DNA of 49,606 nucleotides from CAZHBA01 sp964530225 (lineage in GTDB: Bacteria > Pseudomonadota > Alphaproteobacteria > UBA6615): contig CAZHBA010000045.1 in NCBI GenBank assembly GCA_964530225.1, positions 1-49,606 of the forward strand, given 5' to 3'. Of the stretch, positions 41,939 through 49,519 are shown one piece after another (positions within the stretch are counted from its first letter, which is position 1; every line of letters starts with the position of its first letter). The notes beneath the pieces were generated by a model. It was not told where the DNA came from. It worked only from the letters and a program-made list of their open reading frames with translations, and did not search any database. A program made the position numbers and the translations under genes.

Positions 41939-42154
41939 TCAATAGTGGGGAGGCGGTTGGTCGTCGGATGGAGCGCCGCCACCACCGGCCTCCAATGCCG
42001 CAACCCGGTCGGTCAGACGATGCAGCCGTTGCGACAACTCGTCGACGGCGCGCGTCTGTTTTGCCAGTATCTCCGATAGGTCCTCGGTCATGCGCTCGTG
42101 ATGGGCGAGGTGCCTTTCCAGTTCGGTCAACCTTATGTCGGACTTAGAGTTCAT
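41939..42154 (-). CDS. slyX: SlyX-family protein
   Basis: A 71-residue coiled-coil protein. The heptad-rich LTELERHLAHHERMTEDL, then ILAKQTRAVDELSQRLHRL and the C-terminal PPPHY are the hallmarks of SlyX. The ATG has GGGGAAG upstream. Its biochemical function is not known; it is a small cytoplasmic protein of proteobacteria. It shares a transcript with the GIY-YIG gene, the stop and start codons being adjacent. Confidence 0.92.
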   Translation of the reverse strand: MNSKSDIRLTELERHLAHHERMTEDLSEILAKQTRAVDELSQRLHRLTDRVAALEAGGGGAPSDDQPPPHY

Positions 42155-42242
42155 GGGGCTTCCCCGGCAACGGCGTTCGCGCGATTATAGCGGAAGGCGA
42201 GGGCGCGTGGTCATCCAGGAAAAATAAAGCATGGGGGTATGA

Positions 42243-42434
42243 ATGGTTGATATTCGCATTGGGGTGGTTTCGCCTATGGCGCTTGCCAGTGACATCGTGG
42301 CGCCAGCCTTCAACGAACTGTGGCCCGATGCCCAGGTCACCAATCTGATCGACGAATCGCTGCACGCTGACTTCGCCAGCGGTAAGCAGGTTACCGAGGA
42401 AACCTACCGTCGCGTCCGGCGGCACTACAACTAA
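42243..42434 (+). pseudogene. N-terminal fragment of an Asp/Glu-racemase-family paralogue
   Basis: 63 codons. The first 45 residues, MVDIRIGVVSPMALASDIV, then FNELWPDAQVTNLIDESLHADFA, are clearly homologous to the N-terminus of the full-length gene 50 bases downstream (MTQIRIGVLTPVDVAFPAI). The frame then ends after YRRVRRHYN, without the catalytic part. A GGGGGT ribosome-like site precedes the ATG. It is most easily read as a truncated duplicate; expression as a regulatory fragment would be exceptional. Confidence 0.7.
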
Positions 42435-42485
42435 AACACCTGTTGGTCGGCTAAAGGCACAACAGAAATAATGGGAAAAATTTCG

Positions 42486-43157
42486 ATGACACAAATTCGT
42501 ATTGGCGTTCTGACGCCGGTGGACGTGGCTTTTCCGGCGATCAAGGCTGCCTTTGTGGAACTGTGGCCGGAGGCGCAGCTGGTCTGTGTACTCGATGAAT
42601 CGCTCTATGCCGATTTTGTCAATCAGGACTTCACCGTCGACGCGCAATTACCCGACGCGGCCTATGCGCGGCTCGCCGACTTGCTGCGCTACAGCCGCAA
42701 TTCGGGTGCCGTCGGCATTATCTTCTGCGGCTCAGTGTTTGGTCCGTTGGTCGAGGCCGGGCGCGAAGGGCTTGATATTCCGGTGCTGACGGCGTTCGAG
42801 GGTATGATCGAAGCGGCGTTCTCGCAAGGCCCGCGGCTCGGTATTCTGACCACCGCCGAAGGCTCGCTGCGCTGTCTGAGCAACGATGTTGGCCGTTATG
42901 CCGAGGCCCATGGTCACGATTTCACCATCGTGTCCCGCGTCGTCGCGGGCGGATTCCAGCGGGTTCTGGCGGGCGACCGCGATGGCGCCGACGCCATGAT
43001 CGTCGAGGCAGCAGCAGAGTTGAGCGGCTGCGACAGCCTGATGCTCGGCCAGTTCTCCATGGGCTCGGCGGCGGACAAAATTGCCGACATGCCCGGCCGC
43101 CCGGTGCTTACAGCACCACGCGGTGCGGTGGAAAAACTAAAGCGGTTATTGGGCTGA
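42486..43157 (+). CDS. Asp/Glu-racemase-fold protein with one catalytic cysteine
   Basis: 223 residues. I start at ATG 42486 by analogy with the truncated paralogue and because GGGAAAA lies upstream; an ATG at 42471 is also in frame. The first catalytic cysteine is Cys81 in IIFCGSVFG. At the second position, where racemases have cysteine, the sequence reads LMLGQFSMG with Gln189. Racemases need both; arylmalonate decarboxylase keeps only the second. This protein keeps the first only, so plain racemisation is unlikely and a decarboxylase or isomerase reaction is possible. It precedes the dispersed repeat and converges with the E1-beta gene. Confidence 0.85.
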   Translation: MTQIRIGVLTPVDVAFPAIKAAFVELWPEAQLVCVLDESLYADFVNQDFTVDAQLPDAAYARLADLLRYSRNSGAVGIIFCGSVFGPLVEAGREGLDIPVLTAFEGMIEAAFSQGPRLGILTTAEGSLRCLSNDVGRYAEAHGHDFTIVSRVVAGGFQRVLAGDRDGADAMIVEAAAELSGCDSLMLGQFSMGSAADKIADMPGRPVLTAPRGAVEKLKRLLG

Positions 43158-43168
43158 GTCTGAGGAAT

Positions 43169-43322
43169 CACCTCCCCCACAAGGGGGCAGAGTCTGGACC
43201 GTCACACCAGTGGCGTGGCATAAGCCAGCCAAAGATTCTTCTGCGGTTCGACTTGCGTCGTGCCACCGGCACGACGGTTCGTTCCACAGTCCCCTTGACG
43301 GGAGCGGGCCGGGGTGGGGTTG
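43169..43322 (-). repeat. Dispersed ~150 bp element, copy 2 (inverted)
   Basis: Reverse-oriented copy of the element at 17804-17940. It fills the gap between the converging racemase-fold and E1-beta genes, starting 12 bases after one stop and ending 10 bases before the other. The central hairpin is CGTCGTGCC-acc-GGCACGACG, and the left end CTCCCCCacaaGGGGGC is partly complementary to the right end CCCCTTGACGGGAG. Compared with copy 1 the hairpin stem is retained despite loop changes, consistent with selection for structure or with the repeat family consensus. Confidence 0.8.
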
Positions 43323-43331
43323 ATTTTTGTT

Positions 43332-44318
43332 TTATCCAGCCGCCACTTCCTTTGCCTTCGCCGCGATGCGCTCCGCTGTGACGCGGTATTCGTTTTCCAT
43401 CGGCTCGGCGTAGGGTACCGGGATGCGCGGCGCACCGATGCGGCGCACCTGGGTCGCAAGCGCATCGCCTAGATTTTCCGCCACGTCGGCGGCGACCTCG
43501 GCGCCGAAGCCGCCGACTTGCACCGCTTCCTGGGCGACCAGGAGCCGCCCGGTTTTGGCAACCGAGGTGTAGACCGCGTCCTTGTCCCACGGCCACAGGC
43601 TACGCAGGTCGATGACTTCGGCGGAAATGCCGTCGGCGACAAGCAGCTCAGCAGCTTCCGCGGCGACCAACGCCGATTTCGACCATGAGACGATAGTTAG
43701 GTCGCCGCCCTCGCGCGCGATCCGCGCCTTGCCGATAGGCACGATTTCCTCGGCATCGCCGGACACATCACCCTCGGCCGCTATCAACTCCTTGTGCTCC
43801 ATATAGACTACCGGGTCGTCGCAGCGGATCGCCGCCTTAAGCAATCCCTTAGCGTCGGCCGGCGTCGCCGGTGCGACGACGACGAGGCCCGGCGTGTGCA
43901 CGTACCACGCTTCCGTCGATTGCGAGTGCTGCGCGGCGCCGCCCTTGCGCGCGCCGATCGCCTGGCGCACGACGAGGGGCACGCGCGCCTGGCCGCCGAA
44001 CATATAGCGGATCTTGGCCGCCTGGTTGACCAGCTCGTCGACCGCGCACATGGCGAAATCGGCCATGCGCAGATCGGCGACCGGGCGTGTGCCAGCAACT
44101 GCCGCCCCGACGGCGGCGCCCATGATGGTGTTTTCCGAGATCGGCGTGTTGACGATGCGCTTGGGCCCGAACTCGTCGATAAGCTGGAAGTACTGGCTGC
44201 CGCTGGTACCGCCATGAGCCGTGCTGAGGTCCTCGCCGAGCGCCCATACCAGCGGGTCGCGGCGCATCTCTTCGGCCAGTCCGATGCGGACGGCGTCGCC
44301 CTGGTTCATTTGGGTCAT
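43332..44318 (-). CDS. TPP-dependent 2-oxoacid dehydrogenase E1 beta subunit, set 1
   Basis: 328 residues of the transketolase-type beta subunit: GEDLSTAHGG, RIVNTPISENTIMGAAVGAAV, PVADLRMADFAMCAVDELVNQAAKIRYM and the C-terminal EVIDLRSLWPWDKD and RLLVAQEAVQVGGFGAEV. It pairs with the alpha subunit encoded just upstream, its ATG overlapping that gene's stop (ATGA at 44315-44318). No E2 or E3 gene follows; downstream is the dispersed repeat. Related to acetoin/branched-chain dehydrogenase E1. It is the third gene of a three-gene minus-strand operon. Confidence 0.92.
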   Translation of the reverse strand: MTQMNQGDAVRIGLAEEMRRDPLVWALGEDLSTAHGGTSGSQYFQLIDEFGPKRIVNTPISENTIMGAAVGAAVAGTRPVADLRMADFAMCAVDELVNQAAKIRYMFGGQARVPLVVRQAIGARKGGAAQHSQSTEAWYVHTPGLVVVAPATPADAKGLLKAAIRCDDPVVYMEHKELIAAEGDVSGDAEEIVPIGKARIAREGGDLTIVSWSKSALVAAEAAELLVADGISAEVIDLRSLWPWDKDAVYTSVAKTGRLLVAQEAVQVGGFGAEVAADVAENLGDALATQVRRIGAPRIPVPYAEPMENEYRVTAERIAAKAKEVAAG

Positions 44319-45301
44319 TGCGGTGCTCCCACATCCTGTACGTCGGCGAAAGCCAGTTTGCCGTCGGGGAACGGCGCGGCATGTGCGGCATCGACCGCCG
44401 CGGCGATTTGCTGTTCGGCGGCCGAGAGGGCACCGTCGATTTCATCCTGGCCGATACCGTTTGCCAGCAGCCAGGCGGCGCAGCGCCCGATGGGTTCGTC
44501 CTTCCAGCGCTCCTCGGTCTCGCCCTCTGGCCGGTAGTGCATCTTGTCGCGCGAGATGTGGCCCTTGATGCGGTAGGTGCGGGCATGGAGAAAGTGCGGC
44601 CCGCCACCGTTGCGTACGCGCGATATCAGATCGGCGGCCAGCTCGTCAACGGCCAGCACATCGTTGCCGTCGACGTCGAAGGCCGGCATGCCGAAGGCCT
44701 CGGCGCGCGCCACCGGACCGGCACCGGCAGTAACTTTGCGGGTCACCGTCGACGAGGCGTAGGTATTGTTTTCGCACACAAACAGTACCGGTAGTTCGTA
44801 GATCATCGACCAGTTGAGCGCCTCGTAGAATGGCCCGCGGTTGGTAGTGCCGTCTCCGACGAATACGGTGACGATGGCGTCGACGCCGCGCAGCACCAAG
44901 GCCTGTGCCGCGCCGACCCCCATGGTCGTACCGTCGGCTAGAATGCCGTTGGCGCCGAGCATGCCGACCGAGAAATCGGCTATATGCATGGAGCCGCCCT
45001 TAGCGCCGCTGGTGCCGCCGACGCGGCCGAACAGCTCCTTCATCATTGCCTTGGGGTCGGCGCCCTTGGCGATGGCATGGCCGTGGCCGCGATGGTTCGA
45101 CAGAATGAAATCGGTCTCGCGCAGATTGCTGCAGACACCAGTGCCGATGGCTTCCTCGCCAATATACTGATGGATGGAGCCGTTGACGAAGCCAGCATCG
45201 AAGGCGACTTCGGCGGCTTCCTCGAAGGCGCGGATCAGCGACATCGTCTTGTAGAGTTCGAAGATGTGCGCAGGTTTATTGGCAGTTGTTTCGGCGGCCA
45301 T
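44315..45301 (-). CDS. TPP-dependent 2-oxoacid dehydrogenase E1 alpha subunit, set 1
   Basis: 328 residues. The TPP site shows SNHRGHGHAIAKG (His70 and His73), GGSMHIADFSVGMLGANG, and GDGTTNRGPFYEALNW (149-) to CENN as the magnesium/thiamine motif. GGGGAAA precedes the ATG. It decarboxylates a 2-oxoacid together with the beta subunit and should pass the product to a lipoylated E2, none of which is encoded here. The gene follows the acetolactate-synthase-like gene by 32 bases and overlaps the beta gene by four. A second alpha/beta set lies 1.9 kb away on the other strand. Confidence 0.92.
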   Translation of the reverse strand: MAAETTANKPAHIFELYKTMSLIRAFEEAAEVAFDAGFVNGSIHQYIGEEAIGTGVCSNLRETDFILSNHRGHGHAIAKGADPKAMMKELFGRVGGTSGAKGGSMHIADFSVGMLGANGILADGTTMGVGAAQALVLRGVDAIVTVFVGDGTTNRGPFYEALNWSMIYELPVLFVCENNTYASSTVTRKVTAGAGPVARAEAFGMPAFDVDGNDVLAVDELAADLISRVRNGGGPHFLHARTYRIKGHISRDKMHYRPEGETEERWKDEPIGRCAAWLLANGIGQDEIDGALSAAEQQIAAAVDAAHAAPFPDGKLAFADVQDVGAPQ

Positions 45302-45333
45302 GGTTTCCCCGTCGTTGTTCCTGTTGTTTCCCG

Positions 45334-47073
45334 TTAGGCGATACGGTCACCTTTCTTGATGGATGCCGAGCGGTTGTCGACTCCCGGTAGCATTTGGCTG
45401 GCATCGCGGGTAACGATGACGTCGATCAAAGTCGGCCGCGAGCGTTCGTCCAGTGCGTCGCGGAACGCGTTGGCTAGCTTGTCCGGGTCGGTGACGCGGA
45501 TGCCCCGGCAACCCAACGCTTCGGCGACCGTGGCGTAGTTGAGTTCGGACAGGTCCGACGATTGGTAACGGCCACCGAACATGGCGTGCTGCAACGCCTT
45601 GATGTAGCCCGAAGCGGCGTTATTCACCACGATCACCGTCAGCGGCACCTTCAGTCGCGCGGCAGTTTCAAGATCGCCCAAGGTCATGTTGAGGCCGCCG
45701 TCGCCAGTTAGCGAAAACACCGAGCGGTTGGGCGCCGCCAGTTGTGCGCCGATGCCACCGGCGACGCCGTAGCCGATCGAGGCCATGCCGCGGTCGACGA
45801 TGAAGCCGCGGCCTGCCTGCTTAGTGTCGTAGAGCAACCCGGTCCAATGGGCGGCGAAGCCGCCATCGGCGACCAGAATGGCGTCGGCGGGTAGCACGTT
45901 GTTGAGCTCGTGACACATGCGCGCCATGTTTACCGGCTCTTCCATCGAGGTCAGGCGGGTATCGACATCTTCACGCCACCTGGACTTGCCGGCGGCGATG
46001 TCGGCGATGTACCCGGCGCGGGCTTTTCGCGCCGCCAAGGCGCTATCGGACAGCGCTTCGCGCAGATCGGTCAGCCCCTCGCGGGCGTCGCCCCACATGG
46101 CTAGATCGGTATGCGCCCAGCGGCCGATCTCCTCGGGCAGAATATCGAGATGGATGATCGGGTTGCCGGGGCGCGGGATGGTGTAGCGCTTGGTGGCGAT
46201 TTCCCCCAGCTTACAGCCAACGACAAGAAGACAATCGCTGGCGTCGATGACCTCGTTGGCGGTGCGGTCGTAGCGTCCGAACAGGCCCAGTGACAAGTCG
46301 CCGGTGCAGGCGATACCGCCCTTGCCCGATAGCGTGTGGGCGACCGGGATCGACTGCTCCTCAGCCAGCGCCGCTAACGCCTCGTGGGCGCCGGAAATAT
46401 GCACTCCGCCGCCGGCGAGGATGACTGGACGTTTGGCGTTGGCCAGCATCGACGCGGCATGTTCGATGTCGGCGATGGCGGGCCGGGTACGCACTGCCGG
46501 CACCGTGGTCGTCGCCTCGTTGACGTAGAGATCGTCCGCGTCGAACTCGAATACGCCGTGGCAGATATCTTCCGGCACGTCGAGCAGCACCGGGCCAGGG
46601 CGGCCCGACGTGGCGATGGTGTAGGCGTAGCGCACATGCTCGGGAATGCGCTCGCCGACCTCGATGCGGATGACCTCTTTCACCGCCGGGCGTAGCATTT
46701 CCACCTGGCGTGTCTCCTGGGTCATGTTCTTCCAGGCGTGGGCGCGGTTGGTGTCGCCAATCATGGCGATGAGTGGGATACCGGCGTTGAGGGATTCGGT
46801 GAGCGCGGTGAGCAGGTTAGTGGCGCCGGGTCCTAACGTAGCGTCGCACACACCTGTCCGTCCGGTCACGCGCGACCATGCGTCGGCCATGAAGGCGCCG
46901 CTGCGCTCGTCGGCGATCAACGTATGCGCCATTTCGAGTTTGCGTACCGCGTCGTAGAACGGCAACAGCTGAAACCCAGCCATGCCGAACATTGGTCCCA
47001 CATTATGGCGCTTGAACATCTCGGCGATGGCTTCGCCGCCAGATAGCTCTACGCGCACATTGCTGTTGCTCAT
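45334..47073 (-). CDS. Acetolactate-synthase-like TPP enzyme
   Basis: 579 residues in three domains: N-terminal pyrimidine-binding (Glu56 in ADERSGAF, the thiamine-activating glutamate, then GPGATNLLTAL), central (RPVILAGGGVHISGA), and C-terminal pyrophosphate-binding (GDGGLNMTLGDLETAARL to VVNN). The ATG at 47073 has GGGGAA upstream; an open frame back to 47379 is antisense to the next gene and is rejected. The family includes acetolactate synthases, 2-oxoacid decarboxylases and sulfoacetaldehyde acetyltransferase. No small regulatory subunit is present. First gene of the operon with E1 alpha and beta, diverging from the second E1 pair. Confidence 0.9.
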   Translation of the reverse strand: MSNSNVRVELSGGEAIAEMFKRHNVGPMFGMAGFQLLPFYDAVRKLEMAHTLIADERSGAFMADAWSRVTGRTGVCDATLGPGATNLLTALTESLNAGIPLIAMIGDTNRAHAWKNMTQETRQVEMLRPAVKEVIRIEVGERIPEHVRYAYTIATSGRPGPVLLDVPEDICHGVFEFDADDLYVNEATTTVPAVRTRPAIADIEHAASMLANAKRPVILAGGGVHISGAHEALAALAEEQSIPVAHTLSGKGGIACTGDLSLGLFGRYDRTANEVIDASDCLLVVGCKLGEIATKRYTIPRPGNPIIHLDILPEEIGRWAHTDLAMWGDAREGLTDLREALSDSALAARKARAGYIADIAAGKSRWREDVDTRLTSMEEPVNMARMCHELNNVLPADAILVADGGFAAHWTGLLYDTKQAGRGFIVDRGMASIGYGVAGGIGAQLAAPNRSVFSLTGDGGLNMTLGDLETAARLKVPLTVIVVNNAASGYIKALQHAMFGGRYQSSDLSELNYATVAEALGCRGIRVTDPDKLANAFRDALDERSRPTLIDVIVTRDASQMLPGVDNRSASIKKGDRIA

Positions 47074-47120
47074 GGTTCCCCGTTTCCCTGTTCTCGGCGG
47101 CTTTAACGCTGGCCTGTTCT

Positions 47121-47149
47121 TTGACCCCGCGTGCGGGCGGGGCGATACT
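47121..47149 (+). promoter_or_regulatory. Sigma-70-like promoter with inverted repeat in the spacer
   Basis: TTGACC (47121-47126), a 17-base spacer, then GATACT (47144-47149), followed by a ribosome site AAAAGGGGG and the GTG start at 47177. The spacer carries CCCCGC-gtgcgg-GCGGGG (47125-47142), a perfect 6+6 dyad. A dyad placed between the two boxes is the usual position for a repressor or MerR-type operator. It would control the plus-strand E1 pair and perhaps the divergent acetolactate-synthase-like operon. Confidence 0.6.
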
Positions 47150-47176
47150 ACACTAACATTAAAAGGGGGATAGAGC

Positions 47177-48172
47177 GTGGCACAAGACCAGGCAAACGAA
47201 CCAACCAGGATTTTCGGTATGTTCCGCAAGATGCTGCTGATCCGAGCCTTCGAGGAGGCAGCGGGCGTGAATTTCTTCGCCGGCAATGTGCGCGGCTCGG
47301 TGCACCAGTATATCGGCGAGGAATCGATCGCGGTGGGTATCTGCGCTAATCTGCGCGACGACGATCTACTGACCAGCAACCATCGCGGCCACGGTCACTC
47401 GATTGCCAAGGGTGCCGACCCGCGGGCGATGATGCTGGAGCTGTTCGGCCGCGTCGGCGGCACCAGCGGCGGCAAGGGTGGCTCCATGCACATCGCTGAC
47501 TTTTCAGTTGGCATGCTCGGCGCCAACGGGGTGATTGCCGACGGCTGCACCATTTCGGTTGGCGCGGCGCAGGCGATCAAGCTGCTCAAACAGGACAAGA
47601 TCGTCGTTAATTTCATCGGCGACGGCGGCATTAACCGCGGCCCGTTCATGGAGGCGCTCAACTGGGCCAAGGTCTACGAGCTGCCGGTGTTGTTCGTCTG
47701 TGAGAACAATCAGATCGCCGCGACGACGACGACCAAAACGGTGACCGCTGGCGACGGCATCGCCGCGCGGGCCGGAAGTTTTGGTATTCCCGCTGTAACC
47801 ATCGATGGTAACGATCTGCTGCTGGTCGACCAAACGGCAGCGAAGTTGGTCGGTGAAATCCGCAATGGAGGCGGGCCGCGCCTGATGCAGGCCATGACCT
47901 ACCGCCTGCGCGGTCACTTTGCTCACGATAAGGCGCTGTATCGCGATCCCGCCGAGGTCGAGGCGGCGCTCGAACACGAGCCGATGCGGCGCACTGAGGC
48001 GTGGTTGCTGGAACAAGGCGTTTCCGAAGCGGAAATCGTCGGCGCCAAGGAAGAGGCCGAAGTGCGCATTGCGCAATATGTCGACGACGCCCATAACGCG
48101 CCGTGGCCCGACCTAGCTGCGGCTTTCACCGATGTGCAGGATGTCGGCGCGCCCGACGCGGGAGCAAGCTGA
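47177..48172 (+). CDS. TPP-dependent 2-oxoacid dehydrogenase E1 alpha subunit, set 2
   Basis: 331 residues, GTG start with AAAAGGGGG nine bases upstream. A paralogue of the alpha subunit at 44315: the stretch FGRVGGTSGGKGGSMHIADF and SVGMLGANGVIADG is almost the same, as are SNHRGHGHSIAKG and GDGGINRGPFMEALNW to CENN. Differences lie in the specificity region (IAATTTTKTVTAGDGIAAR against ASSTVTRKVTAG). Its stop overlaps the beta-subunit start by one base (TGATG). It is transcribed away from set 1, from the promoter at 47121. No E2/E3 gene follows before the window ends. Confidence 0.92.
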   Translation: MAQDQANEPTRIFGMFRKMLLIRAFEEAAGVNFFAGNVRGSVHQYIGEESIAVGICANLRDDDLLTSNHRGHGHSIAKGADPRAMMLELFGRVGGTSGGKGGSMHIADFSVGMLGANGVIADGCTISVGAAQAIKLLKQDKIVVNFIGDGGINRGPFMEALNWAKVYELPVLFVCENNQIAATTTTKTVTAGDGIAARAGSFGIPAVTIDGNDLLLVDQTAAKLVGEIRNGGGPRLMQAMTYRLRGHFAHDKALYRDPAEVEAALEHEPMRRTEAWLLEQGVSEAEIVGAKEEAEVRIAQYVDDAHNAPWPDLAAAFTDVQDVGAPDAGAS

Positions 48173-49146
48173 TGACCGAGATGACCTATGCCCAAGCGGC
48201 CCGCCTCGGCCTGAAAGAAGAGATGGAGCGCGATCCCACAATTTGGGCGCTCGGCGAAGACCTCGGTTTCGAGGGCGGCATGGCCGGCCAGTACCAGGAT
48301 TTGCAGGCCGAATTCGGCGATGACCGCATCGTCGATACGCCGATCTCGGAATCGACCATAATGGGTGCAGCCATCGGCGGCGCGCTCGCCGGCACACGGC
48401 CGATCGCCGAGCTCCGTTTCTCCGATTTCGCCATGTGCGCCGTCGACGAGCTGGTAAACCAGGCGGCCAAGGCGCGCTACATGTTCGGTGGCCAGGCTAG
48501 GGTGCCCATGGTGGCGCGCATGCCCATCGGTATCCGTGGCGGTATCGCCGCCCAGCACTCGCAATCGCCGGAGGCTTGGTACACCCATGTGCCGGGGCTA
48601 GTCGTCGTCACGCCCTCTACCCCGGCTGACAACCGCGGCCTGTTAAAGGCGGCGCTTCGTTGCGACGACCCGGTGGTCTATATGGAGCACAAGGGCCTGT
48701 GGGGCTTGACCGGTGAGGTCGACGAAGGAGACACCGAGCCGCTGCCCCTGGGTGTCGCCCGTACCGTGTGTAAGGGCGATGACCTGACGATCATCACTTG
48801 GGCGGCGATGGTCGGCGTCGCAGAAACTGCGGCAGCGACCCTGCGTGGCATGGGCATTTCGGCCGAGGTCATCGATTTGCGGACATTGTGGCCGTGGGAC
48901 CACGACGCTGTGTTCCATTCGGTGCGCAAGACCGGGCGGCTTTTGGTGGTCCACGAAGCGGTGCAGATCGGCGGTTTCGGCGGCGAAATATCCGCCGAGG
49001 TTACCGAACATATGTTCGATTGTCTCAAGGGGCCGGTCAAACGCATGGGTGGCGCGCGCATCCCGATCCCGTTCTCGATCCCGCTCGAAGAGGCCTACAT
49101 GATTTCGCCGGAGCAGGTCGTCGAAAAGGCGCAGAGCTTTTTCTAA
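48172..49146 (+). CDS. TPP-dependent 2-oxoacid dehydrogenase E1 beta subunit, set 2
   Basis: 324 residues. The ATG at 48172 shares its first base with the alpha-subunit stop. GEDLGFEGGMAGQYQDLQ, RIVDTPISESTIMGAAIGGAL, FSDFAMCAVDELVNQAAKARY and VIDLRTLWPWDHD are the family signatures, and it parallels the set 1 beta subunit through its whole length. Substitutions such as PIGIRGGIAAQHSQS for AIGARKGGAAQHSQS lie near the active site. Together with its alpha partner it should form an alpha2-beta2 E1. A frame starting at 48103 overlaps the alpha gene and is rejected. Confidence 0.92.
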   Translation: MTEMTYAQAARLGLKEEMERDPTIWALGEDLGFEGGMAGQYQDLQAEFGDDRIVDTPISESTIMGAAIGGALAGTRPIAELRFSDFAMCAVDELVNQAAKARYMFGGQARVPMVARMPIGIRGGIAAQHSQSPEAWYTHVPGLVVVTPSTPADNRGLLKAALRCDDPVVYMEHKGLWGLTGEVDEGDTEPLPLGVARTVCKGDDLTIITWAAMVGVAETAAATLRGMGISAEVIDLRTLWPWDHDAVFHSVRKTGRLLVVHEAVQIGGFGGEISAEVTEHMFDCLKGPVKRMGGARIPIPFSIPLEEAYMISPEQVVEKAQSFF

Positions 49147-49294
49147 CTCAGGTTTCGAGGCTGTACTCGAGCCTGCGAGCGGTTGCTAAACCATCAAAAG
49201 TAATGCGTTTGAGTTAGGAGGTTAGTGAGAGAAGATTGTAACAGAGTGGTGGGTGTTTAATCTGGTTTTATGAATTTAGTGTGGAGGGAAGAAC

Positions 49295-49519
49295 ATGACA
49301 TTTGATATGCCCAAAGCCGTATTTTATGGATTGGCTCTGATAGTAGCAGGCTTGTATTTTGGGAGTGGAGCCAAGCCAGCGGAAGCTAACAAAGCGCTTA
49401 ACCAAGTCCACAAAGTTGCTATTTGCAATGAGAATGGAACCGGTTGTGCGTCTATCTTTCGAAGTCCCAAAGACCAGTTCGGTAGGAGTATAGGAAATCG
49501 CTTCGGTATTATTCAGTAA
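49295..49519 (+). CDS. Small exported or membrane-anchored protein of unknown function
   Basis: 74 residues, ATG with GGAGGGAAGA upstream. The N-terminus MTFDMPKAVFYGLALIVAGL, then YFGSGAKPAEA, is a signal peptide or single membrane anchor with a possible Ala-x-Ala cleavage site. The mature part is short and charged, with two cysteines (AICNENGTGCAS) that could form a disulfide. No family is recognised. The region is AT-richer than the E1 genes before it. The remaining 87 bases to the edge hold an ATG at 49584 preceded by GGAAAG, which may open another gene cut by the window end. Confidence 0.65.
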   Translation: MTFDMPKAVFYGLALIVAGLYFGSGAKPAEANKALNQVHKVAICNENGTGCASIFRSPKDQFGRSIGNRFGIIQ

